Below are positions 47,891 to 56,269 of a DNA stretch of 64,000 bases, in pieces. Below the pieces are notes generated by a model. That model worked only from the letters and a program-made list of their open reading frames with translations. It had not been told where the DNA came from and ran no database searches. The position numbers and the translations under genes were made by a program. This DNA is from Angiostrongylus vasorum (Eukaryota > Nematoda > Chromadorea > Rhabditida > Metastrongylidae): positions 682,001 to 746,000 of the forward strand of contig JADANN010000458.1 in NCBI GenBank assembly GCA_018806985.1, read 5' to 3'. Position 1 is the stretch's first letter. Each line of letters starts with the position of its first letter.

Positions 47891-48149
47891 CAAATCAAAC
47901 TAGAAACTCAGCGGTAGAAACAAAGCGTGAGGAAATATCAAATTATTATTTCCATCATATTTATCAGTCGCTACTGTTTTTGTTTGAGCATTGACTGACT
48001 GGTAAAGTTAGTTTTAGATTGATCCTTTCCCACATGTGCGAATTTTCACCGAGAAATTGCGTCGTATTTCAAATAATGTGCGTTCTGAATGGCCAGCGCT
48101 TGATTCTCCACGTCGTCGAACGCCTTCACGACGAATTTTACGTAAATAA
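29003..48149 (+). CDS. lem-4: lem-4 / ANKLE2 orthologue
   Basis: Eleven exons: 29,003-29,141, 29,838-30,030, 30,125-30,191, 30,359-30,538, 30,989-31,092, 31,876-~32,023 (donor uncertain), 35,427-35,570, 35,645-35,856, 42,787-42,964, 43,078-43,207 and 48,018-48,149 (TAA). Phases agree, apart from the uncertain exon-6 donor. Exons 1-2 give a viroplasmin/RNase-H1-N-like fold ([32 protein letters not shown]). Exons 4-5 give ankyrin repeats ([26 protein letters not shown], then [20 protein letters not shown]). Exons 7-8 give the ANKLE2-specific [10 protein letters not shown] block and [13 protein letters not shown]. Exon 10 gives [19 protein letters not shown], and exon 11 a basic PRRRTPSRR end. 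ANKLE2/LEM-4 controls nuclear-envelope reassembly by restraining VRK1 and promoting PP2A action on BAF. No LEM domain is visible in these exons. A one-base frameshift lies in exon 8 near 35,704. Confidence 0.85.
29195..29480. repeat. two S4 fragments in lem-4 intron 1
   Basis: A minus-oriented fragment (29,195-29,330, GATATTTGCAAAACTCCGGA onward) and a plus-oriented fragment (29,398-29,480, GCAGTCCGGAGTTTTGCAAA) face each other within intron 1, about 70 bases apart. Confidence 0.55.
30583..30903 (-). repeat. S3 SINE copy in lem-4 intron 4
   Basis: Minus-oriented, near full length. The tail side is CTGTACGGATCCCTGCACTT. The tRNA-like head lies near 30,900, with GGTGATGGTCGGTATCACTA. The middle carries a CCAGATAAGTCCGGTACCAA block that is also found in S2, indicating shared ancestry of the two families' central parts. 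Confidence 0.65.
31190..31350 (+). repeat. S4 SINE copy in lem-4 intron 5
   Basis: GAAAACTAGCTGAGAGAAAC, then TGGTGCAGTGTGTAACGCGC (A box) and CGTGGTTCGATCTGG (B box), then GTGCAAGTTTTGCGAATATC. Confidence 0.65.
31480..31560 (-). repeat. S3 SINE head fragment
   Basis: Only the tRNA-like head survives. Read on the minus strand it has an A-box-like AGCAAAGTGGTAATGATG and a B-box-like AGTTCGATCCG. The acceptor stem does not close, so a functional tRNA is not proposed. Confidence 0.55.
32268..33780 (-). mobile_element. Penelope-like element, degenerate
   Basis: Minus-strand relic in the lem-4 intron after exon 6. Reading leftwards from 33,780: an RT palm remnant with [16 protein letters not shown] near 33,450 (the family reads [13 protein letters not shown]), a thumb remnant with [18 protein letters not shown] near 33,250, and a GIY-YIG remnant near 32,720-32,780 with [16 protein letters not shown], where the final G of YIG is changed to D. 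A decayed hammerhead-like motif ends it at 32,270-32,314. This is the oldest-looking PLE in the window and is more diverged than the 37-41 kb pair. Confidence 0.75.
32270..32314 (-). ncRNA. hammerhead-like relic, decayed
   Basis: On the minus strand: CAGGCU, then CCGAAGA for CUGAAGA, stem II region GGGCGAAGCCAC, then GGGAC for GAAAC, then GUC. Two core positions are lost, so no cleavage is expected. The position at the element end matches the intact motifs elsewhere. Confidence 0.5.
33800..35426. other. lem-4 intron sequence, nothing recognised
   Basis: Between the degenerate PLE and lem-4 exon 7. No repeat family was identified. A missing lem-4 exon could lie here, because the junction between exon 6 and exon 7 is the least certain in the model. 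Confidence 0.4.
35645..35856 (+). CDS. lem-4: lem-4 exon 8 with apparent +1 frameshift
   Basis: The exon starts in phase 0 with [20 protein letters not shown]. It then needs a shift by one base at about 35,704 (GTC A TGG) to continue as [19 protein letters not shown], which is the conserved continuation in ANKLE2 proteins. Without the shift, translation ends a few codons later at a TGA near 35,742. The donor G|GTTTGT at 35,857 pairs in phase with the acceptor before 42,787. There is no homopolymer at the shift. It is either a real lesion or a consensus error. Confidence 0.75.
36655..36900 (+). repeat. S3 SINE fragment, diverged
   Basis: GATTGGCAAGTTAGTACCAA onward, with a weak match to the S3 body and AAATTCCAAGGAGAATCAAT near the middle. 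It lies in the long lem-4 intron 8. Confidence 0.4.
37120..37353 (-). repeat. S2 SINE copy, interrupted (first part)
   Basis: Minus-oriented S2 from GGCGTTGATCAATTCCTGAG through GACAAGTCTGGTACGAATTT to ATCGATCCCGTTTA, where a (TA)n run begins. The missing head reappears at 41,417-41,457 on the far side of the Penelope-like palindrome. Confidence 0.75.
37354..37412. repeat. (TA)n tract at left edge of PLE palindrome
   Basis: A pure TA run of about 58 bases joining the interrupted S2 copy to the palindromic PLE. Confidence 0.9.
37411..39070 (-). mobile_element. Penelope-like element, left arm of palindrome
   Basis: Minus-strand PLE, truncated at its 5' side at 39,070. It encodes the RT palm in two frames split by a run of six Gs near 38,810. 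The first part ends in the region of [15 protein letters not shown]. The second begins [16 protein letters not shown] and includes the catalytic [13 protein letters not shown] thumb ([17 protein letters not shown]), the endonuclease linker and the GIY-YIG core [16 protein letters not shown] with ETGRPLC follow. This arm keeps frame where the other arm has small indels, such as the A-run before the GDDFEVKV segment. It ends with an intact hammerhead-like motif and abuts (TA)n. Confidence 0.85.
37501..37541 (-). ncRNA. hammerhead-ribozyme-like motif, intact core
   Basis: On the minus strand: AGGCU, CUGAAGA, stem II AGGCGAUACUGCC, GAAAC, GUC, AGCU. Stem I closes by GGCU with AGCU (one G-U pair) and stem II by GGC with GCC. 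All conserved core positions I know are present. Stem III is minimal, as in hammerheads described from Penelope-like elements, which work best as dimers. Confidence 0.7.
39438..40004 (+). pseudogene. PLE reverse transcriptase, N-terminal to palm segment
   Basis: The longest uninterrupted RT part. It includes the PLE fingers motif ([13 protein letters not shown]), the [16 protein letters not shown] block, the first catalytic motif [12 protein letters not shown], and [10 protein letters not shown] before the frame is lost in a G run. The expected [12 protein letters not shown] then appears in the next frame. The catalytic Asp of the first motif is present. The enzyme copies PLE RNA at a nicked target site; this copy is not functional as written. 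Confidence 0.75.
40058..40864 (+). pseudogene. PLE RT thumb plus GIY-YIG endonuclease segment
   Basis: About 260 codons starting just after the YVDD motif and running through the RT thumb, the connecting basic region, the [12 protein letters not shown] knuckle and the GIY-YIG nuclease core ([20 protein letters not shown] with RIKEHLDGK). The frame ends early because of one extra A in a run near 40,842. The mirror arm at 37,9 kb lacks the extra base and stays open longer. The domain order RT-linker-GIY-YIG is diagnostic for endonuclease-containing Penelope-like elements. Confidence 0.8.
41219..41259 (+). ncRNA. hammerhead-ribozyme-like motif, intact core
   Basis: Mirror partner of the motif at 37,501-37,541 with the same core and stems. 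It is followed by about 90 mirrored bases and a 40-base unique extension before (TA)n. Confidence 0.7.
41391..41416. repeat. (TA)n tract at right edge of PLE palindrome
   Basis: About 26 bases of pure TA between the PLE 3' extension and the resumed S2 copy. Confidence 0.9.
41417..41457 (-). repeat. S2 SINE copy, interrupted (second part)
   Basis: TACAGGGTACGTCTAACCTC and the following CTGAGCTGCGCCTCC align by eye with the tRNA-like head of minus-oriented S2 copies, for example 59,878-59,915 (GCAGGGCGCGTCCGACCACT). It completes the copy at 37,120-37,353. Confidence 0.6.
43441..43715 (+). repeat. S3 SINE copy, full length
   Basis: Head GTGAGGTAGCGCGGTGGTTA, then CCACGTGGTAACGCCCTAGT, GACTCGACCAGTATTCTACG, and the end CTACTGGGATCCGCAC. 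It lies in the last lem-4 intron. Confidence 0.65.
43755..46110 (+). mobile_element. Bel/Pao-type LTR retroelement remnant
   Basis: Degenerate coding blocks in the last lem-4 intron. Near 44,420-44,500 a retroviral-type integrase HHCC region reads [14 protein letters not shown]...KKFDNL. Near 44,650-44,720 a core region follows with an [17 protein letters not shown] block. Near 44,860-44,910 the Bel/Pao-typical [16 protein letters not shown] is seen, then a PVDFFQ block near 45,020. Further plus-strand frames at 45,220-46,106, one with paired cysteines, may be the following part of the element. An envelope-like relic is possible but not shown. The frame at 44,065-44,337, also with a Cys-rich end, lies upstream of the integrase and may come from another fragment. 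No LTRs were identified. Stops and shifts throughout indicate a dead copy. Confidence 0.6.
47020..47165 (-). repeat. S4 SINE copy
   Basis: Minus-oriented, starting AAATATTTGCAAAACTCTGG, with GGGAACGAACGCG as the complement of the B box and CACCACACCATGCGGGTCC at the head. Confidence 0.6.
47455..47758 (+). repeat. S3 SINE copy ending in (TA)n
   Basis: S3 body with CCACGTGGGAACGCTCTAGC and CAACAACACTCATGACGGAG, running directly into a (TA)n tract at 47,759. The head is diverged. Confidence 0.55.
47759..47886. repeat. paired (TA)n tracts
   Basis: Two TA runs (47,759-47,801 and about 47,837-47,886) separated by a short unique sequence with TGCACATATATATGTGCA palindromic character. They lie in the last lem-4 intron. 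Confidence 0.9.
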
Positions 48150-48882
48150 GTTGAACTTGCTTTACTTTGTTTATAGATTTCCTATCATTCATGGGTATGA
48201 ATTCTCTTTTAAGTAGTTCCGTATTTTACTTTAAGTGATGCTTGAAATTCAGTTTGGCATTTCTCGCCCTTGTCGTTGAAATGTCGCTTTCTTGTACAGG
48301 TGCTCAATTTGCCTTAAGTGGGTAGCGTTTTCCCAGTATGAGTGATATCTTTGTATTCTGCGAGTGTTTACTAGAACGTTTAATATCTTCATCACTGTGC
48401 ATGTCTTTGGTGCATAGTTTGATGTAGCTAACATACTACTTTGAGTACCATAGTGTTAAGATTTGCACTTGCTAAGGTACTTCTCTCATTACTTCACTAT
48501 CCCAGTAATTAATATTGCATATCAGAATAGTCTCTTAGAAATACTTGTGGCTTTGGAATTCTTGTCAGTATTCTCCTTTTGCATAATCACTATCGAAAAG
48601 ATTTTACCTTGTATAGGAATAAACGATCATTCAAACGAAAGGCAGCGTTGAGGCATATAAGTATTGTCTTCCGCTCTTAAAAGAAAAGTGTTGGAGAAAT
48701 ATGGTGTAGTTCAAGGCTATATTTTCGTGTTTTAGTCCTGGGAAGTCCTTCTAAAAAGTGTCTAAGAGCACAAAATGATTGTTTACCCCTTATATCTTTG
48801 CAGTGCAATAAATTCACAAGGAAATCAAATCCATCTATAGTATGCATGGCCGTAAGGCTTTCAGGAACTGTTATTCAGTCCT

Positions 48883-48888
48883 AATAAA
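48883..48888 (+). terminator. candidate lem-4 polyadenylation signal
   Basis: AATAAA about 730 bases after the lem-4 stop codon. Another AATAAA lies at 48,807-48,812. Either could define the 3' end; no transcript evidence is available. Confidence 0.4.
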
Positions 48889-49065
48889 GCTATTGTGATT
48901 GAACAGTGATGATACAGATGAAATCTAAGCGATTTTCTGGCAAAAAGGATTTGTTAAAAATTTCAAATGGGTACCAATAGTAATTGTATCATCTTCAGCT
49001 GATGCGAGGTTGGTATAGGTCTTTGTTGTTGTTGTCGTCGTTGTTGTTGATGTTGTTGGTCGATG

Positions 49066-49868
49066 GATGACGTTTCGGCGATTTCGCCTTCCTCAGAGCC
49101 TGGACGTATTTTTATATTAGAATACTTTAAGTATTCGGTGGGAGAAAGGCTAGAGTATTAATGAAGGTTAAACTCTTAAATAGACACCATATTGAACAGA
49201 AAGGCTACTCACCGTGATGTTATCAGTGGGACTGGCCCACGCGTTGTTCACGTGGGGGTTGCGAGCAAGACACACCCCGGGGTCAAAATATCATTTTGAA
49301 ATAGGGCGCCAGTTCACGTGTGATAGTGAGGCATTCGTCTTTCCGGTTTATCTCTGGGTTTTTGAAATCTACCCAAAACGCCTCAAGAGTTTTGCGTGTT
49401 TATGTTTTCGACTCCTGCGCTGGGATCCGTACAGTCACTTCAAAATCATCGCCGTTGTGCTTTTGTGCCCTATGCGTACCTAGAGGAGGGTTTTGACGAA
49501 TTCTAACTTTCCCATCTAGATGTTCTTCTATGCAGACACAAAGTGGTCTACCCGTTTCCCCAATATATTCCTCACCGCATTCGTTACATGAGATCAAGTA
49601 TATTATACCTGAACTGATGCAATCCCCGTCTCTCCCGTTAGGAGAGATCATACAGTTTTCTGAGCTGCACAAACGATCAAAGAGACGGTTGCGAACTAGC
49701 TGACGGCGCAGGGTATCAGGTGGGATGTCAATAATCGTTACAAAATTTTCAAGACCACTTTTTTCTTAAGCATCTCTTAATGGCGTAACTTATTTCATTT
49801 GATATGAAGGGTAACTTAAAAGGGATCTCAGCTTAAGTCCGAAACATTATTTTGGGGAACTACCCTAC
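49066..49868 (-). mobile_element. Penelope-like element, inverted truncated copy
   Basis: Minus-strand 3' part of a PLE: a short endonuclease linker (49,800-49,680), the CMISPNGRDGDC knuckle, GIY-YIG core IIYLISCNECGEEYIG with ETGRPLC near 49,550-49,600, then the 3' untranslated end with a hammerhead-like motif. It is 5'-truncated at 49,868, where it meets the plus-oriented copy tail to tail. It is closer to the 10.9-12.2 kb copy than to the 37-41 kb pair. Confidence 0.8.
49068..49105 (-). ncRNA. hammerhead-like motif, core intact, stem I weakened
   Basis: On the minus strand: GGCU, CUGAGGA, stem II AGGCGAAAUCGCC, GAAAC, GUC, AUCC. The core is intact, but stem I has a mismatch (AUCC where AGCC would pair). 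Confidence 0.6.
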
Positions 49869-50066
49869 GTGCATCCTATTTCAAAATGATATTTTGACCC
49901 CGGAGTGTGTCTTGCTCGCGACCCCATGTGAACAACGCGTGTGCCAGTCCCACTCGTAACACCACGGTGAGTAGCCTTTCTGTTCAATATGTCGTCTATT
50001 TAAAAGTTTGATCTTCATTAATGCTCTAGCCTTTTTTTCCACCAAATAATTAAAGTATTCTCGTAT

Positions 50067-50106
50067 AGGCTCTGAGGAAGGTGAAATCGCCAAAACGTCA
50101 GCCATC
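50067..50106 (+). ncRNA. hammerhead-like motif, core mutated
   Basis: GGCU, CUGAGGA, stem II AGGUGAAAUCGCC, AAAAC for GAAAC, GUC, AGCC. It carries the same G-to-A core change as the motif at 12,058-12,104, so the mutation is shared by descent within this subfamily. Confidence 0.55.
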
Positions 50107-51812
50107 GACCAACAGCACCAACAACAACGACAACGACAACGAAGACTTATACCCACCTCGTCTCTGCTAAAGAGGATCACTTTATAAGATCATATAAATA
50201 AATATATCAACTATCTATGCCGAGGTTTATAGAAAGTCGGTCTTTTGAGTTATTAAGAGATGTTCCAGCAAAGCATTTCCGACTTGTGAGAGACGTATTG
50301 TTAAGCCTCTGCTTGAAACATCGAATTATTCCTAACTTATAAAGCGTAGCAAATTATACGAAGTATGCGGCTTAGTAGAGGGCTCTCAACAAATGCTGAG
50401 CATCGAAATAAAACTGCTACGCATTTCATTGCGGTGCACAGAAAACGAAATGTTTTCACTATTAAACAAATGTGTGTATAAAGAAAATCATTGTGCTCAG
50501 CATTTGGAGAGGAATATTTGGGAGAGAATAGTAGCTGGGTGTAAATAGGTATGCGAAAAGATTCGGTGTGATATTAAGAGCAAGTTAAGGAGAAAAGTTT
50601 GAAGATCTATCACGCCGCTCAAAAAGGTCAAATCAAAGGACCACCGCTGGTCAAGTTGCAAGTAAAATCCCATGGAGTAGACTGCGCACCAAGAACATCC
50701 AGAGTTACTGTGCTAGGAGGCATAACGCTTTCGAAAAATGCGCGTTCATTGTTAGAATTTGGGTCCGAGTTTCGCGCCTAGTCAACCCATTTCTAAACCA
50801 ATCCTGCGCAGGATCACGTGTAATCTGCATGAACTTCAATATCAGCTACGTTGCAGGGTTAGGCTAGAAAAGGTTAGGTAAAGTAGTACCAAGGGGGAAA
50901 CTACCACCAATACCTTTTCCCCGAACTTTCTTTAAAGAAGAGCTACCAAATAGCGATGTTGTCCCTACATTTCGTTTATTTTCCGACGAAATTCTCCGCA
51001 TACTTAATCACTACCAAAAAAGAAAAAGTAAGCTCCAACCTCACACACCAACAAAAATGTGGTATGCGCCAGGTTAGAGAGCTCTTGAATTCAAAAATCT
51101 GTAGACTTTCTATTACCGATAAAGGTGGAGAATTTGTAGTTATTCCTAGTCAGTTGGATATTAGGATAACAGAGGAGCACCTCAATGATGTTTCTCTCTA
51201 TCGAGCATCCTTTGAAAAGGGATATAGAAATCAATACCGAAAATTAAATCAAGAATGGGTCAACACGGCGAAGACCGCAGGTTTAGAGCCTTCAGTTATT
51301 TCTCGACTTAAAAAACGAACATCCAACTTGCCCTGTCCTTTGCTTGCTTATTAAAAGCACATAAGCGCACTTCAACTGATGATATTACATCAACGAACCC
51401 ATCATCGTTTAAAGTTAGACCTATCATCAGTTGTATAGGCGGGCCAATGGATAGAATAACGTGGTTCCTAAACCTTATCCTGACCAGTTGCTAAAATTCA
51501 TTCCAACCCATCTACCTAACGCCAAAAATATTTCTAGACCACCTACGGTGCGCGCAACCAAACTGCACGCATGTAATGGAGTCATTCGATGTTACTTCAC
51601 TTTATACCAACGTGTCGAATGACTCCGCAATGCAAGCCATTCTCGAGTTGCTGGTAGAGCACGAAAAAGAAAATAAAAATTTACGGCTTGTCGATTGCAC
51701 AACTAATGACTGCTCTTAAAACAGTGTCCTAGTTGTTCAATCTTCAGGTGGTCAGGAAAATATTTTGCACAAATTAGAGGGTTGGCCATGGGACAACGTT
51801 TAGCACCAAGCC

Positions 51813-52067
51813 TTGCCATCACTTTCATCTCTAAGTTGGAAGCGCCAATTCTCGATCACCCGACCCTTACTCTACTGTCGATACATAGACGACTGCTTCA
51901 TCGTCTGTTCCACACAAGAACAGATGGATGAGTGCTTTGAATTGTTAAACCGACAGTCAGAGTATAAGAAATCTACACGAGAAAAACCACCCGAAAACTG
52001 GCTTCCATTCTTAAACATCCAAATAGAGCTCTCAGAAAGTGGCTATATAACAAAAGTGGTATTGTAA
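51813..52067 (+). pseudogene. PLE RT catalytic and thumb segment
   Basis: An open segment that, once a local shift is allowed for, covers the YIDD catalytic motif (YCRYIDDCFIVCSTQEQMD) and the thumb block ending LPFLNIQIELSESGYI. The family's aromatic and Asp-Asp residues are present here, unlike in the truncated copy at 10.9 kb. The frame is lost by an extra base just after GYITK. Confidence 0.7.
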
Positions 52068-53157
52068 GCCAAGTAGTAAAAATATACTAGTTCACCACAT
52101 CTCCTCTCATCTTTCACACATTAAAAAAGCACTTATCAAAAACATGTACACTACGGCTAAAAATGTGTGCAGGAGAAGGGGGAAAGGAAGAAATCGCAAA
52201 ACCTGATACGAAAACTAGCCATCTGCAATGGCTACGAAGTAGAAGCCACTCGAGTTAGACAAAAACGTAGGGTAGTTCCCCAAAATAATGTTTTGGACGT
52301 AAGTAAGATCCCATTTAAGCTACACTTCATATCAAATAGTGGCGTCAGTACAAGGGCGAAACTGACTAGCTCACCGCCCCGCTCCTCACGAATTGTTCAT
52401 CCCTTCCAACTTCCATTTAACACAGAGAACAAACAGCTTATTTGACAATTACTTTTGGCATCTCATCAAGTTTTGGTCTATTCCGCAGCCTTCAACAATG
52501 AATAAGTCCACTTGTTCAAATAAACCTTCACATTAACAACATTTCCTTCTGTGTTTCAAAAAGCAAATTAGGCATTTATTCGAAACCAAAGCCGATCTCT
52601 AAAATCGCATGTGCAGAAGGAGATGTGTGATTTTGGAAATCACAAAAAAAATTGTATCTGAGTGTGCTTGGCGCTGCGAACGTAGTCCGGCTTTCTTCTT
52701 TTTTTTAAAGGTGGGCTTACAAATTTGTTTGTCTTGTTTAGCTCTTGCGTAGCTAAATGACTAAAAAGAAGTATTTTTTCGCACCAATTTACAACAAAAA
52801 ATCGCTAACCTAGTGGGTTTCTTTGCCGATCAACAAAGCGCAAGAGCGGATTGCGGCTCCTAAAACTCACTGTACCTGGTGGCAGCAAAGTAGTCCGTCT
52901 ACTTCCTGGAGCATTTCTTTCTCAGTTTCATCCGTCTAATTTAAGTAGACCTTTTCGAAAAGGGTAATGCGGAAGATATCATCTGGATAACGTCAATACC
53001 TTTTTGGTTGACGTCGTTCTACGCTTGAGCGCGACGATGTTTACTTGCGCGGAAAAATGTTGCAAAATAAGGAAGGGAACTGATTTGTAAACAGTTTGAA
53101 CACTTTGTTGAAGAGTTTTTTCTAATCATAGCGCTCTTAACTCGTTTCTATTGAAAG

Positions 53158-53326
53158 GTAAAATTCTGCCACAGCCTCTTAAGCATAAGTTACGTTTCGC
53201 CAAAGGTGGGAAGTGCTTTAAAGCTATGAGGGCAGGGGAAGTGCTTTCAAGATATAAGGACATCGTTGATGCAGTCGGCTTTGGGACACTAGCGGCACGG
53301 CACCGTGAAGCTGAAGCCAATTCAAC
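53158..53326 (+). CDS. exon-like segment, unknown gene
   Basis: A plus-strand frame reads KILPQPLKHKLRFAKGG and then VLSRYKDIVDAVGFGTLAAR, followed by HREAEANS. It stops at a good donor, AC|GTAAGC, at 53,327. The acceptor side, TATTGAAAG, is weak. The amino-acid composition looks like a genuine conserved domain, but I do not recognise it. It may belong to the same plus-strand gene as the segments at 56,191 and 57,144. Confidence 0.45.
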
Positions 53327-53559
53327 GTAAGCGTCCGTGTCATTTCACTTGACTGAAAGTGCTACCAACTATACCATAAATATCAGTGATGCAAAATTGA
53401 ATTAATGTGTTACTTGCCAACTTATCGCTTTGGCTTGCCGACTGCAGCAGGATGCGTTGCTGCCATGAAAGAAGATCGCATTAGATGGCAATACCTCAAC
53501 AATCATTATGTATAAAAAGGGTAATACTGGGTGAAGATACTTTATTCGAGGTGCTCCAC

Positions 53560-53720
53560 TCCAGAAGATGAGAGTCGATGCGAAGCGAAGGTCCACATCG
53601 AAAGAATGGACGGTTGTGGACAATCCACTAGCATCATCACGTGTCTGCAAAAAGGTGAACGCACTCAGACGTTGGACGAATAAAGCTTTTTATAACAACC
53701 TCACGTAAGCTTAACGGACC
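53560..53720 (+). repeat. relic of the 13.6 kb element end
   Basis: GGACGGTTGTGGACAATCCA and the terminal TATAACAACCTCACGTAAGC match the right end of the small inverted-repeat element (13,590-13,693) at low identity. Confidence 0.4.
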
Positions 53721-53889
53721 AGAAGGATGTCGGACGAAAAATTCCCTAGCCTAAATGTTTTCCTGATCGTTGTGATCAGATAATCCGGTTCGGGAAACAT
53801 TTTGATCGTACCGTTTCTTAATCTTGACGAAATTAACGAACGCGACAAGAGTTTCTAGTTGTTTGTGTAATATTTTAAGCCTTTCATAT

Positions 53890-54170
53890 TGGCGCGTTTG
53901 GCGCAGCGGTCGGAGGCGCCCTGTAATACACACGTGGAATTGATCCCAGCGCCCATGGCCCACCAAGCCTTCCATCCCTCCGGGGTCGGGAAATTGCTAG
54001 TAGACTTGTCTGGGAGGGTAGCATCACTGGCTTGATGCATCGGTAGGCCACCGCAAGTCATTGTAAAGGTTAGATGTGCATTCAATCACGTCTAAACGAT
54101 GCCTAGTGAAGTCGAATGCATGGCGCATCCCTCAGGGGACTGACCAACGCCAAGAGCTTTATCCTTTTAT
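53890..54170 (+). repeat. S2 SINE copy, full length
   Basis: The head GCGCGTTTGGCGCAGCGGTC is the best-preserved A box of the family, and GGAATTGATCCCAGCGCC stands at the B box. The body and the GGACTGACCAACGCCAAGAG end are complete. Confidence 0.8.
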
Positions 54171-54179
54171 CCTTATTGA

Positions 54180-56190
54180 TGCGGGGGGGGATATGATTTG
54201 GAAACAGAGTAGCATATTTACCATGTTTTCATGTCATCTGAGATAAGCAATGGTAGATTATTCTATTATTCTCTTCGCATGGGGTAATCCAGTAGAAAAG
54301 AATTTCAGAAAAGGTTATCATGGCATTCACATCGGATATCGCAACTGCATAACAATTTTCGCAGCTTTAATTTACTGGAAACCGTTTTCATTAAATGTTT
54401 TGCACTCTTTTTTCCATATAAATGTCGTTGTTTTGGTGCGATGACGCAGTGCAGTTCTTCTGCTTCATGACTGATTTCAATCGTTGGTGGGATAGTGATT
54501 CGCCAGGTATCCAAGGCTAAGATTAGGATCACTAGCCACGTGACACCTCTACGTTTACGACCGTGTGTTTTTTATCCCTTCCTTTTTTTTGACTCCCATT
54601 TTAATTTTCATTCCTGTGGGTTTCTTACTTTCTTGCATCTGCTTCTCTTCACTTTTTCCGTTTTATCTAGTAACTGGGACTAAGAAGATGAAAACGAAAA
54701 CAAAGATCTTCAGTGGTAAAGTGTAAGTCAACCGCTGCATCAATCAAGCTCAGTCAATTGAACTGCTTCCTAATTTTCAGTAAGGTTTCATTTTCCTCAG
54801 AGTTCACCAATTTCTTTGGAAACATCGGTTCTGTACGTAGTGATAAATTAAAGCCAAGTACTTCGGTGTAAAGAATAAGAATGGCGCAAGATATTTTTTG
54901 TACTAACTTGCTAAACATTTTTAAAAAAGCCTTCCAAAAGCCAGTATGGACAACATGGAGAAGGATAAGATGGGTGCTATTTATGACCTCGTTAATCACC
55001 AAGTATTTCGAATAGGCAGTGATAACTTATTCATCCGTCCCATTCTGAGCAACGGCTATCAGTGATGCTGGTTCTTTCATCTTTCATGATGTTTCATTGT
55101 TCTCGCAGAAAAGGTAGTCACCTTAGCTTGGAGCTTCTGCCATAGCACACATTTGCTCTTAGCTAGATTCCTCTTCAAATTCGTTCTGAAGTTGAGTAAC
55201 TTTAGTAGAGATGAACGAATCGCACTGGCTCGTAGTTCCACACCTAGGAATAATCTAACTACGATGAGGTTTCCAAGCATTTTTTCACTGGCAAAAAAAA
55301 TGACAATTGACTGCGTGGATGAAACGCCTAATGAAGCGACTTACCATTAGGGGTATAACGTGGTTACTCAACTACATCAATGAGATACGGCACCGAAACA
55401 TATGAGAAACGAATGATCTTTCGTTAGTTTTGTCCGATGTTTTCAGTGAAATCGGACGAAATTGATGAGTTTAGTTAGCGAATCTTGAACATCCGTCTTG
55501 ATTCTTAATGACTTTCACTCTGCCACGCTGATCGTGAGTTCTGGGCAATCAGTCACGCTTTTCTTCAAATGTTTGTTTACAGTGCCTACATCGAGAATCT
55601 GTGCTTCGTTTTTTGTGTATGTGATGACGATCTGCTCAACTAATTCACTAGTCAAATGACAAAGGTGGTTTAGAAAAGACGACAAAGCACGGCGATTTCG
55701 ATCGCTCCTTCCCTAATGTACACCTTAATCGTCGTCACTTTAGCTGCTGCTGGTGTTACAAGGTACGTGCAGTTTGTATCGACGAAACGTTCATGCTTCA
55801 TATACAGGTCTTTTCGACAATTCCCATCATGCCATATCCAGTTAGTAGATCTTTCTCCTTCATAAAAAGATGCATTAGGATTTTAACGTGAATTACACTG
55901 CCCACTTCCAATGGAGCCGATCTCTGCTAAGAAGTTAGTAACAATTCGATGTTTAATCAGCTTATGTGGTGTACAAGGCAATGGACACCACATTTCCTTT
56001 AAGTTAAGTTTTCATTTCTTCTTCCATATGAACTGCTTACATTACAGACTGGGATATCCAGTGAATCACACACTGCTTTTTCATTCTCTTTGTTCCTCAT
56101 TGAAAAAAAAACTCACTAGGAACCTGACTGCAAGACGTAGTGGATTTTTGCGAAACAAGAGTTACTTTCTATTGTGCTGTTCTTTTCAGC
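54180..56190. other. unassigned sequence
   Basis: No exon chain or repeat was recognised. A run of ten Gs lies near 54,182. Open frames at 54,250 and 55,153 have no splice support. Confidence 0.4.
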
Positions 56191-56269
56191 TGCAAGTCCA
56201 TGCGATGAGTATTTTGCTTGGTAACTTTCCTCTTGAAATACGCCAAGAGTTAGCTAGCTGTCCTCACGC
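56191..56269 (+). CDS. exon-like segment, unknown gene
   Basis: After a strong acceptor, TTCTTTTCAG, the frame reads LQVHAMSILLGNFPLEIR and QELASCPHA, then reaches a GTAATG donor; both ends are in phase 0. The splice context and composition suggest a real exon of an unrecognised plus-strand gene. A partner exon was not firmly joined. Confidence 0.4.

Larger units (their letters stand above)
49869..52342 (+). mobile_element. Penelope-like element, plus copy with 5' terminal repeat
   Basis: The first 350 bases (to about 50,220) repeat the 3' end of the element, including a hammerhead-like motif at 50,067-50,104. This is the terminal-repeat arrangement known for PLEs. An RT follows from about 50,960: KCGMRQVRELLNSK, then VVIPSQLDIRITEEHL, the fingers FKVRPIISC near 51,410-51,430, the first catalytic motif region ESFDVTSLYTNV near 51,580, [13 protein letters not shown] near 51,790, and the YxDD motif as YCRYIDDCFIV near 51,875. 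The thumb follows at 51,960-52,050. The copy stops at 52,342 before the endonuclease. Many indels break the frame. Confidence 0.8.
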
